From assembly GCA_033064195.1 (NCBI GenBank), contig JARBJD010000148.1, forward strand, positions 1 through 64,000: a stretch of 64,000 bases of DNA, written 5' to 3'. This stretch comes from Blattamonas nauphoetae (Eukaryota > Preaxostyla > Oxymonadida). Below, piece by piece: positions 21,960 through 31,480 of this stretch; the first letter of the stretch is position 1; each line of letters opens with the position of its first letter. The notes beneath the pieces were generated by a model. The model made no database searches. It saw nothing but the letters and a program-made list of their open reading frames with translations, and was not told where the DNA came from. Both the position numbers and the translations under genes were made by a program.

Positions 21960-24000
21960 CGAATACCCTTCTTCGAATCTCGTCTCATCAAACAGCTGAG
22001 ACATACATTGTCCATTCTTAAAGACTTGTTGGAGACACCATTCGATGTCATTCTCGTGAAAGTAGACTAAACTCTGACAAGACGGATTAGTCTCGCTTTC
22101 TGATTCGGATTCTCGAAATTGTTTATGATCTCAAAAATTCTCACCCATATTGCAGATTTGAACATTCTTAGAACAAAGCACTGGTCGAATCTAGCATTTT
22201 CAGGAGCTCGTAGCTCTGCGAGTATGTTCCAGATCATGAGATAAACTATGTTCTAGGCTAAAGTTCAAGTAACGCGAGGGGCATTCTTTCTCAAAAAAAC
22301 GTGCAGAAAAAAAAGACTTCTGACAATATCAAAAATTCATAAGTCAGAATTTCCCACAATGTTGAAGTTTGAAACCTCGACGTAATTTCCCTTGATACTC
22401 TGACAAAATTGTGCCCTCGTGACCAATGCGTAGAACGAATTGAAGGTTGGATTGGTGAGGGACGAATTGATAGATTGTCCCCGTGGGTTCATGTGGGCAT
22501 CACTTATAGTGCCCAAATCAAGCCGTACTTGTTCATCAAGTAGTACCAAGGCTAGAGAAGAACAATCGAATCACATCCGTGACGAAATAGATGTCGAACC
22601 CCTCATTCTTCACTTCTACGCAAAGTTTTCGATCGATCAATCCATTCCTTTTTTATTCTCTTCTTTTCTCTTTTTGTGAAAAAAAACTCAGATTGAAACC
22701 AACTATACAATCTTGAGATGAAACACTGTGAAAGGGATCAACCAAAAGATGGTGGAAAAAGTCAAGAAAGCCGAAGACAACAATTCATGAAAAAATACCA
22801 GTTAGGATGAGATAAATTTGAGAAGGGCTGATGCAGGGTGCAGAATGACCGTTGATGGAGTTGGAAACGAGAGTGGATATTGGGGTGAAGGTCGAGGGAG
22901 ATCTTGATCATTCGATGATCAATTCCCTGCAGACACTTCGCCATGGAGATAGAACGCGTGATGCATGGTGGGAGGCTATTTAGGAGCGGAATTTCGATTG
23001 AAGGGGTATACGGTCGAGTTTGCTCGAGAGAGAGTGATTGGAGCTGTCTTTCATTGGACGGGGATCCTCTGATGTTATTCGACTTTAATTGTCGCGGTGC
23101 CTTGTTGAGAATCATCAAAACCTAGGGGAAGACTAGTCTCAACTGGACTTGTGCTGATTCCTTTTGCATAGCCTCCGAATCAGATGGCCAATAAAGGCGA
23201 GACTTTTCCATCCATCCTGCGTAGTCACGAGGGAGTGAATGAAAATAGTGGATGTTTGCGGTGAGTTCACTTCGTGGCCATGTCAGTGAGAGGTTAGATC
23301 AGACATAGGATGAGGTGTGAAAGTTGAGTCTTGAACAGTCTTTCGAAAACAATCTATGATGTGTTGATGTATCGTCTAGAAATCAAGATTGGATCAAAGA
23401 AGTAAAAAATATGAGATAACCTGACGATAAGCGGCATATTCAAGGTAACAGGGTCAACAAATGAGATGATGAAAGGAGAGCTAAATTTCAGACATACAAA
23501 CAAATATCTGTAGAACTAGTGGAGAAATATGTCTTGAAAATCAATGTTGATGCATCCAAGAAACTCTGAGATCGTCCATGTTCGTGCATTAAGTATTTGA
23601 TTTGAAATTGCACCCATTGATCCTGGACAATCATCAAAAAAGTCTCTCAATATCAATCACTCGAGCATTGAAATGAAGAAAATCTAACTCAGCAAGAAAT
23701 CGTTGTTGTACGGCCTAATGAGGGGACTATTAGATGTTGCCGTAACTCATGCCTACACAATGCCTTAGCCCATCACGGAAGTCGTCAGCAGCAGTCATTG
23801 AGTAGGATCACGATAGAGTGATCCCCAAAGGAGGATCTGGTTGTTTTTAAGACAATCAAACAAGCTTGAAGGAATGACGAATCATTGAATATTTAAAAAA
23901 TGAAAGAATGAATGAAGCAAAAAGAAGGTACTACAATGAAGAATTAAGGAAGCTGGCACAGCAAGGTACAAAAAATAAAACGTTCTCAACACTTCACTTC
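21960..24000. other. No recognisable gene
   Basis: Short frames occur on both strands. The one at 22337-22549 (minus) has protein-like composition but no motif I recognise. No repeats or ends were resolved. Confidence 0.3.
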
Positions 24001-24014
24001 ACATTTCATTTTTA

Positions 24015-24041
24015 TTTTTGTGATTTTTTAATTTGTATTAA
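24015..24041 (+). promoter_or_regulatory. Copy C of the start-abutting motif
   Basis: GATTTTTTAATTTGTATTAA runs directly into the ATG at 24042. It is almost identical to the copies before 785 and 3050 although it lies more than 20 kb away on the other strand. Confidence 0.6.
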
Positions 24042-24374
24042 ATGACAACAGTGAATACTACATACGAACGATGTCGAACAGAAGCCAAGCAAGCATGAAT
24101 TCAGTCAATGAAAGTAGAGAATTGTGAGCTTGTCTCTGAGTATGTCAGACACAAGATCCCAGTCATCTATGCTCATGAAGGAGTTGAGTGGAGAATACAG
24201 CCAAAGTTGTGGAATCAAGGAAATAGACCACACATAGCGAAACGTCGACACTACACTCAATCATTCGTCGAGAATGAACTGAAGAAATACAATTGTGAGC
24301 TCGTCGGTGAGTACAAGCAGGTTCCTGTTCCTTCAGAGAAGAATTTGGAGTGTTTCGTGTGTTCACAAAAGTAA
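24042..24374 (+). pseudogene. Broken member of the NCEL repeat-protein family
   Basis: Encodes a leader Y-E-R-C-R-T-E-A-K-Q-A, then the repeat NCELVSEYVRHKIPV with W-R-I-Q-P-K-L-W-N-Q-G-N-R-P-H, then R-R-H-Y-T-Q-S-F-V-E-N-E-L and the start of a second repeat, NCELVGEY. It is over 75 percent identical by eye to the gene at 411-785 across the shared part. The match stops near 24330, just before the Tc1-type element that begins at 24384. The locus is broken. Confidence 0.55.
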
Positions 24375-24383
24375 CGCTGTGTA

Positions 24384-25607
24384 CAGTGGAAATTTAAATT
24401 CTGCAAGCCATACTGACGTCGTGTATGTTTAAAGTTCCACCATTTCATGCTTTATTTCTAACTTATCTCTTCCTACAAAAGACGGAGAGATACAGTTTTA
24501 ACGAGAAGGTGAGAAAAATCAACAACATGGGATGATCTTCCCCTCAATCTCCTACAATCGTGTCCAGCCACCTTTGCTTCGGACAACTTGCATCATTCTT
24601 TCATTCATACTTCCGATGGAGTTCCGAACCCCATCAAGCAGGTTGTAACGCCAATTTCTACGGATGTGTTCTTTGAGCTCCTCTAAAGTCTGTATTTTTT
24701 CTTTGTTCAGTTTTGTTTTCAACATTCTCCATATCTTTTCTAATGGGTTGAGATCCGGGCTCTGTGGAGGCCAATCCATTGTTGCAACATCGTTCATTTC
24801 CAACCATTCCGGTCTCACAGCTGCGGTGTGAACCGGGCTGATATCCTGCATAAAAATCGACGGTCTGCGACAGCAATCCTTCATATTGTCTAGAAGATTC
24901 TTTTTCAGTATTGATAGATATTGGTCTTCTGTCAAGTTTCCAGATACGAAAACCAAGCTCCCCATCCCGTTCCACCCTACGAATCCCCACACGTTCACTT
25001 TGGCACTGTGCTTCACGGTCTGTAAAACGCATTTTCTCTCATATTTTTCATCGTGTCTCCTCCACACATAGATTTTTCCACATGGCTCCAGCATCCGGAT
25101 CGTGCATTCGTCGGTCCAGAAGACACATTTCCATCGTTCTCGCCCCCAACTTCTATGATCCTCCGCGAATCGCAACCGCTTCTCAAATTTATCTCCCTCA
25201 ACCTCGGTTTCAGGGCTGCAACGCGCTGTTGAAGTCCTGCTTCCAGTGCTCGATGGCCAATCGACGACTCTGAGATTGAAATGTTGAGTGTGCTTTGAAT
25301 TTCCTTCTCTATTTCTCTCGTAGTATCAAATCGCTTTGACTCGATAATGCGGACGATCTCCGCATCCTGGCTACTAGTTGTCTTCCTCCTTCTTCCGCGA
25401 GCAGCTTTCGATCTCCGTTTGTTTCTTAATCTCGAAATCATCGAATGTATTGTTCCTTCAGTGAGGTGTTACTTTCTTGCGATGCTGGTTGGGGATTTTC
25501 CTATCTTCCACCAAAATCCAATTTCGTTCCGTTTCTTTTCCCCGATCCTACGCCTTCGTTTCGACGTCGAAATTTACATACTGAAAGGAAATACAAAAAT
25601 CAGACTG
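24384..25607 (-). mobile_element. Tc1-type DNA transposon, 1.22 kb
   Basis: Its outer ends read TA-CAGTGGAAATTT on the left and, reverse-complemented, CAGTCTGATTTTT on the right. This fits diverged Tc1 termini next to a TA target (TC on the right, probably mutated). The length is the usual 1.2-1.3 kb of Tc1 elements, and the interior carries one transposase gene on the minus strand. The limits are moderately certain because the end repeats are short and diverged. Confidence 0.6.
24552..25583 (-). pseudogene. Tc1-type transposase, broken
   Basis: Reading on the minus strand, a basic N-terminus and helix-turn-helix (G-K-S-P-T-S-I-A-R-K, T-E-G-T-I-H-S-M-I-S-R-L) is followed by the G-R-R-R-K-T linker and a second helix-turn-helix to about 25010. 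A frame change follows, then the catalytic domain: V-F-W-T-D-E-C-T-I, F-M-Q-D-I-S-P-V-H-T, and P-Q-S-P-D-L-N-P-L-E-K-I-W, giving an intact DD34E triad. It ends G-G-W-T-R-L. In-frame TAA codons at the second codon after the ATG (25583) and in the first helix-turn-helix, plus the frameshift, inactivate it. Confidence 0.8.
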
Positions 25608-26063
25608 TCAAGCGAGGCACCATCGGAATATCACGTCTACTAATCTTGAACATTGCACTCGCATTTCTCATTTTCAACTTCTCTCTGTGAATCTCACATT
25701 TCGAGCGATGTTAACACGTTTCACTTGTTTTATGCCGAAAGTATTTGCCAGATTCGAACTTGTGAATTGAGACGAGTCCTCACCAACAAGATCAGATCCA
25801 TCCCCCAAGTGTAGGTTTTGGGCTCGCCCGGAACATTGAAGCTGTCTTGTCTTTCAGCGTCCAATAGACACACGAATAACACTCCACAGATTAGGAAAAA
25901 ACAGGTGTAAACTCCTTTCCCTTCATATTACGCTGTTGCAAGAGTGATATTTCGACTGTATTTTCGAGACTCAACACCCTCTTTTTTTGGCGAATTCCGC
26001 TATATTTGACATATATCAAACACTGAGAGGTGGGAAAAGTTGAGTTTTTCAATGGTTCTTAAC
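25608..26063. other. Nothing recognised between the Tc1 element and the fold-back element
   Basis: No coding frame of note, no repeats detected. Confidence 0.3.
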
Positions 26064-26588
26064 ATCAGTCGGGTTTGATCCCCTGGCAAATGGCAACTTA
26101 TCACGAATAAAGGGCAGCCCGACACATTCAGATTAAACTTGTCTTTTTTTCTCAAAATTGGTCGACTATGTTGGGCTATGCATCGAGTTGGTTTGATGGT
26201 ATGACGAACAATCGAGTTGGAACCGTCGGTTATTGAGTATGGTCTTGCAAGACTTTGATCTGACCCTTTCAGAACCAAGATCACAGGATCCTTCAAAGAA
26301 AGGAGCCGTTCGACGAAAAGAATGACTTCACGGACTTCCTTCCTCAGATCTCTACCAGAGTACTTTCCTTTGCAGAGCATTCAGTTTTCTGGGTGAGTTC
26401 CTTCAACCGAACAAACACACGACCCACGGTTCCAACTCGATTGTTCGTCATACCATCAAACCAACTCGATGCATAGCCCAACATAGTCGACCAATTTTGA
26501 GAAAAAAAGACAAGTTTAATCTGATGGTGTCGGGCTGCCCTTTATTCGTGATAAGTTGCCATTTGCCAGGGGATCAAACCCGACTGAT
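26064..26588. mobile_element. Fold-back MITE with 164-bp inverted repeats
   Basis: Left arm 26064-26227 and right arm 26426-26588 are inverted copies with very few differences. The tips are ATCAGTCGGGTTTGATCCCC. The spacer is about 200 bp with no gene. High arm identity suggests a recent element. Its right tip shares three bases with the left tip of the next element. Confidence 0.85.
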
Positions 26589-27299
26589 CAGTTGGTTTCG
26601 ATGGGTTGGCAACTTAAAATGAACACGAAGAAAGGGGAGATCATCATTCCACCAAGTATTTTATCCACAGTGTGCTCTATTTCATTCACAGATTACTCAT
26701 ATACACCAAACTTCATCATAAAATCATAGCAACACGTGAAGTGATTCACCTTTCTAGGGATGAGCAACGGACGGACAAAACCACGTTCTCCTCGGACATC
26801 GGACAGAGACCCTGTCCAAGTCGGAAAGAAGTGTTTCTTGTGGCTTAAATAGACGTGATTGACACTCAATTTTTCCTCCAATTCATCCAAGATGTTAATT
26901 TTGTTCAGATTTTGTCTTTCAAAAAAATCAAAAACGAGTATTAGAGAATTCGGACAAAAATCCCATAAATTGCCGAATTGTCCTGGCCTGTCCGATCTTG
27001 GACATGAGCTCATTTGGTGAAAAAAAGAGTCGTCTGAATTTCTTCACGAGGCATTTATGATCATTTGGAAACGGACAATCGTGTCCAGTCCTGGACAGGT
27101 CCGGATCGTCCTCCCCATCGGATGGTGACTTCGACTCACATTTTCTCTCAGAGACCATTACATCGCAATTCGAATTCCCTTGTCCATTCCACACTTCTTT
27201 TATCCAATTGTCACTCATTGCTGTCTCCATTGAATTTCAAACTTGTGGAGATCTCCACAATTCACACTTTGCCCATCTCCTCACTCTCGATGATGTCAC

Positions 27300-28690
27300 A
27301 CTGAATTGACACATGGAAAATGAACAATATCAGTATTCATTTTTATTATCGTTTCACTCTTCTCTACCTCTTTCTCTTCATTTGTCTGTAATAGATGATA
27401 AGATCTTTCTCCAATCAGAAATGGACATAAATAGAAGAAATCTGGATCACAAACAACATCAGTATGCATCTTTTTTCTTTCTCCACTCATCTTCATCGAT
27501 TAGTCTCATTACACGCCTCCTCTTTTCTTCCAAACAAAACGCAGAAGATCAAGGACATCACATTCCCGACACTGTCCACAATTCTGCTTTTCTCATTGTC
27601 AGTTCATTATCTGAAGGAAAGGTTCACATCTTCAGACTCGACACAATGTCTAATTCACTCACAATCGAGAACCGCCTTGAGATCAAACTGAAGGAGTCTC
27701 TGAACATCACAGCATATTTTTGAAAAGCGGAGACACGGAACGGATCCTCTTATCATGCACGCGGGACATGTCGTGTTCAGCAGGTCTTATTCATGCGTCA
27801 AATTACAGAACGAGAGTAATCGGTTCATTCAAAACCAGCTTCCAAGGATTTGGCGGATGATGAACTTCTTCTTGATCAATCTCCGAAACGAACCGTGAAG
27901 TGCGACTATGTCAACACTCCATTATTCTGTTCGGATTCGCAATCGATGAGGAGCCGACCCCAGAAAAATGCAACAATCAGGACGGATTTCCACGCGTACT
28001 CGACTTAAACAACCATCAATTTCATGCGCAACAGTACCTAGTCTCATCTACCACGCTGAATCTTTGAGGAAAACGAACAAGAATCTGTCACATATAGTCG
28101 GTGGACGAAACTCATCATCATGAGTCTCTGACGGGGAAGAACAAAGCCAACCACCATGACGAAAGGACAAACTTCATATTTATCTTCACACACTGCTCGA
28201 TTTTGGTATCATTGATGATAATTGATTGCGGATGGATGGGAACATCGGCTGGAAAACTCTCTAACTCCAACGTGACTGTCTCGTCGAGTACGATCATCTC
28301 AAATCCTGAATGTTCCCCATTTATGATTGTCTGTTCTGAGGGGAACGATGACAGTTCGATTTCGATCATTGACGTTGTTCACAGATCGAGTGAACTTCGG
28401 ACGCTCCTTCCTCTGACAGCCATTTCGTCACTCAACCATCTCGACTCCTCCCAACCGTCCTGCTCTGAGATGAACTCTGATGTCTCCGTCAGTTGCTCCG
28501 GTCTCTCGATCGACGATGCGTCCCTCGTTCTTGGATCTGGTCGTCTCTCTCTATCCCGAAAACACCGACCGACCAACCGCACATTTGTCGTCTCCTTCAA
28601 CAGGCGCGGGGTATTTGACATCCTTGCTGTCAATGCCTGAAGAATCAATGGAATCGTTCCCCACCCCTCACCTCGTGTGATCATCCCCTC
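27300..28690 (+). pseudogene. Beta-helix surface-protein gene fragment carried inside the inverted-repeat element
   Basis: Plus-strand frames encode strand-rich sequence of the beta-helix protein type: N-S-L-T-I-E-N-R-L-E-I-K-L near 27660, and S-N-V-T-V-S-S-S-T-I-I-S-N and D-D-S-S-I-S-I-I-D-V-V-H in the 28101-28640 frame. Later comes a block with S-G-L-S-I-D-D-A-S-L-V-L. Several stops and frame changes separate them. The 3' end dissolves into the minisatellite, whose first unit is continuous with this sequence. It probably derives from the 5' or middle part of a gene like the one at 55.9-61.6 kb. Confidence 0.45.
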
Positions 28691-29690
28691 CCCCTCACCT
28701 CGTGTGATCATCCCTCCCCTCACCTCGTGTGATCATCCCCTCCCTCACCTCGTGTGATCATCCCCTCCCCCTCACCTCGTGTGATCATCCCCTCCCCCTC
28801 ACCTCGTGTGATCATCCCCTCCCTCACCTCGTGTGATCATCCCTCCCTCACCTCGTGTGATCATCCCCTCCCTCACCTCGTGTGATCATCCCCTCCCCCT
28901 CACCTCGTGTGATCATCCCCTCCCCCTCACCTCGTGTGATCATCCCCTCCCTTCACCTCGTGTGATCATCCCCTCCCCCTCACCTCGTGTGATCATCCCC
29001 TCCCTTCACCTCGTGTGATCATCCCTCCCTTCACCTCGTGTGATCATCCCCTCCCTCACCTCGTGTGATCATCCCCTCCCCCTCACCTCGTGTGATCATC
29101 CCTCCCTTCACCTCGTGTGATCATCCCTCCCCTCACCTCGTGTGATCATCCCCTCCCCCTCACCTCGTGTGATCATCCCCTCCCTCACCTCGTGTGATCA
29201 TCCCTCCCCTCACCTCGTGTGATCATCCCCTCCCTCACCTCGTGTGATCATCCCTCCCTTCACCTCGTGTGATCATCCCCTCCCCTCACCTCGTGTGATC
29301 ATCCCCTCCCCTCACCTCGTGTGATCATCCCTCCCTTCACCTCGTGTGATCATCCCCTCCCTTCACCTCGTGTGATCATCCCTCCCTTCACCTCGTGTGA
29401 TCATCCCTCCCTTCACCTCGTGTGATCATCCCCTCCCTCACCTCGTGTGATCATCCCCTCCCTTCACCTCGTGTGATCATCCCCTCCCCCTCACCTCGTG
29501 TGATCATCCCCTCCCCCTCACCTCGTGTGATCATCCCTCCCTCACCTCGTGTGATCATCCCCTCCCTCACCTCGTGTGATCATCCCCTCCCCTCACCTCG
29601 TGTGATCATCCCCTCCCTTCACCTCGTGTGATCATCCCCTCCCCTCACCTCGTGTGATCATCCCCTCCCCTCACCTCGTGTACTCATTCC
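28666..29690 (+). repeat. Minisatellite, about 40 units of 24-27 bp
   Basis: Tandem units share CACCTCGTGTGATCATCCC followed by a variable CTCCC/CTCCCCCT/TCCCTT tail, about 25 bp each over 1.02 kb. Length variation is confined to the C-run and its junction with the next unit. Each unit contains the palindrome TGATCA. Read in frame it gives P-R-V-I-I-P-S or T-S-C-D-H-P-L, but unit-length variation shifts the frame, so translation is unlikely. Confidence 0.95.
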
Positions 29691-30203
29691 CTCCTGCCCC
29701 TTCGCACGGTCATCACAGCCTATCCACACTCCAAAACGTCACTTTCCCACCTCATCCTCTTAAATTACTTTTTCTTCCTCATATTCACGCATCCACATGT
29801 AACCTTCCTATTTCACTCTTATTGTTTTCGTCATCAATTTATTAATTCCTGGGTTTAGTCGTGTACAGAAAGAATTGGTTGATCAAGCCCATTGTTGCGA
29901 CTTACGAGTGGTGACCTCCTAATTAGGCGCTGTCCGAGGACGGACAGCGCCTCACCTTGTCCGGACAATTGCTCCTCACTACACCTTTCCCGGAATCTGA
30001 AAACTGACTGAAAATGGAGTGTCAGAAGGCTCTTCTCCTAAGTGTCATTTCACGTGTTGCTATGATTTTATGATGAAGTTTGGTGTATATGAGTAATCTG
30101 AGAAGGAAATAGAGCATACTGTGGATAAAATACTTGGTGGAATGATGATCTCCCCTTTCTTCGTGTTCATTTTAAGTTGCCAACCCATCGAAACCAACTG
30201 ATC

Positions 30204-30600
30204 TCCTCCCATCATTTTATCTTATGGGTGGATCAGATCACTTCTGAAAATGTTCACTGAGAACAATTCACATCAACGGAATGAAGATGAACAATCATAA
30301 AAAAGCTGGAAAGTTCAATTGGAATATGTTAAAATTCGTTTGGCACTTCTTCCCTGTTCTTTCTTCGCTGTTGTTCTTTCGTCTCTCTTTTTCCTTCTTC
30401 ACTGTTATTCCGTCGTCTCTATTCTTCTTTCTTCACTGTTCTTCCGTCGTTACTGTTCTCTCCTCTTCGATCTTCAAGCGTCTTCGTTGTTCTCTCCTCT
30501 TCGATGATTTCAATGTCACGCTCAGTCTGAAGAAGTTACTTGTTCTTGATCATCTTCTGCGCACTCAATTCCTCGTGTTCGGCTCGAATCTGCTGTTCAT
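30204..30600. other. Low-complexity TTCTTC-rich tract, no gene
   Basis: Repeated CTTCTTCACTGTTCTTCCGTC-like words between 30345 and 30500; on the minus strand this would read as a decayed K/E/R-rich coiled-coil. Confidence 0.4.
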
Positions 30601-31480
30601 TCTTTCCAGCTCTGGAGCGAGATGTCATATTTTGACAGATGACTCCAAGAGACAAGCGGTAATGGCAACGATGTCTAACGACGACAGGACGAACAACCTG
30701 GCTGAGTCTGTCTCGATCTCATTTGCTGACGACACTTTTCTTTCGGTGGGTTGTGAGCGGGTGTCGTGAACGGTGAATGTGGTCGGCTTTTCATTTCGGA
30801 AGAGTGACGGAGATGTGACAGGAATCATTCCACCGTCCAGTGTGTAGCCAGACAGTGATGATATTGTTTCATGGATGGACAGAGGGTGGATGATCTTCCG
30901 TTGATGGCCGAGAGACGTCTCTACATGGACAGTGGCGAGCTCATCTGCGACATGCGGATGAACGCATCTGATGGAGAGGACGGCTGAATGGTCTGGTTGG
31001 GAAGCTGAACCGAATGCATGCCGGCTGGAAGAGCAGAGGCCTGTCGGAGCTCGTCGCTTGACCTGAATCTCTCGTCGGCTGTCTTCGGTTCCTCATTCCG
31101 CTCCTCCACACTCTTCAGCCGCGACGACACTGTTGATGTTGATTTGGGTGAGCGAGACGACAGCCATCGGTTGATGTCTGTGCCGGACGACGCGGATGAC
31201 GGTGAGGTGAAGTCTCGTTTCTGCTCGCTGGACGGCGAGGTGGTCGCGCTGATGGCTGTCCTGTCTTGGGTCGGGTTGAGGTGGCGGAGAACAGCGATCT
31301 GGTCGGAGAAGGGGAGCGTGAGGAGTGTGGAGAGAGGAAGGCGGAGGAGTGCCGGAGCTGAATGATGGAAAAAGTGAGACGCGGGTGAGCTAACAGAATG
31401 GGAGGGGGAGATGGGATGCGGAGGGAGGGGCGCTGAAACAGGAGGTTGCTAGGAGCTCGACGTTGGCGGCAGCTTCTTTA
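30600..31480 (-). pseudogene. Decayed minus-strand gene, partly coiled-coil, unknown
   Basis: About 31380-30921 reads coherently as one frame: L-R-L-P-L-S-T-L-L-T-L-P-F-S-D-Q, then G-T-D-I-N-R-W-L-S-S-R-S, then S-S-R-L-K-S-V-E-E-R-N-E-E-P, ending at a stop near 30921. A further piece at 30828-30625 reads F-T-V-H-D-T-R-S-Q-P-T-E-R. I recognise no domain. The frame breaks between pieces suggest a pseudogene. It may be the 3' continuation of the gene at 31478-33860, since the strand is the same and the gap is small. Confidence 0.3.

Larger units (their letters stand above)
26586..30203. mobile_element. 3.6-kb inverted-repeat element carrying a beta-helix gene fragment and a minisatellite
   Basis: Inverted repeats of about 157 bp (26586-26742 and 30047-30203) begin GATCAGTTGGTTTCGATGGG at both ends. 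Inside each arm lie clusters of GGACA/TGTCC words (26760-26830, 26940-27110 and 29925-29970), resembling subterminal transposase-binding repeats. The interior holds host-derived coding DNA (27300-28690) and the minisatellite at 28666-29690, but no transposase. By analogy with the 5551-9501 element it is a gene-carrying non-autonomous transposon. The superfamily is not settled because no target duplication is visible; the left flank is occupied by the abutting MITE. Confidence 0.6.

Noticed and set aside
28666-29690. CRISPR array
   Set aside because: Units are contiguous with no unique spacers and differ only by C-run and junction length; this is a minisatellite in a eukaryote.
28833-29845. 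Repeat proteins with P-R-V-I-I-P-S units
   Set aside because: They are frames through the minisatellite with no start context or conservation.
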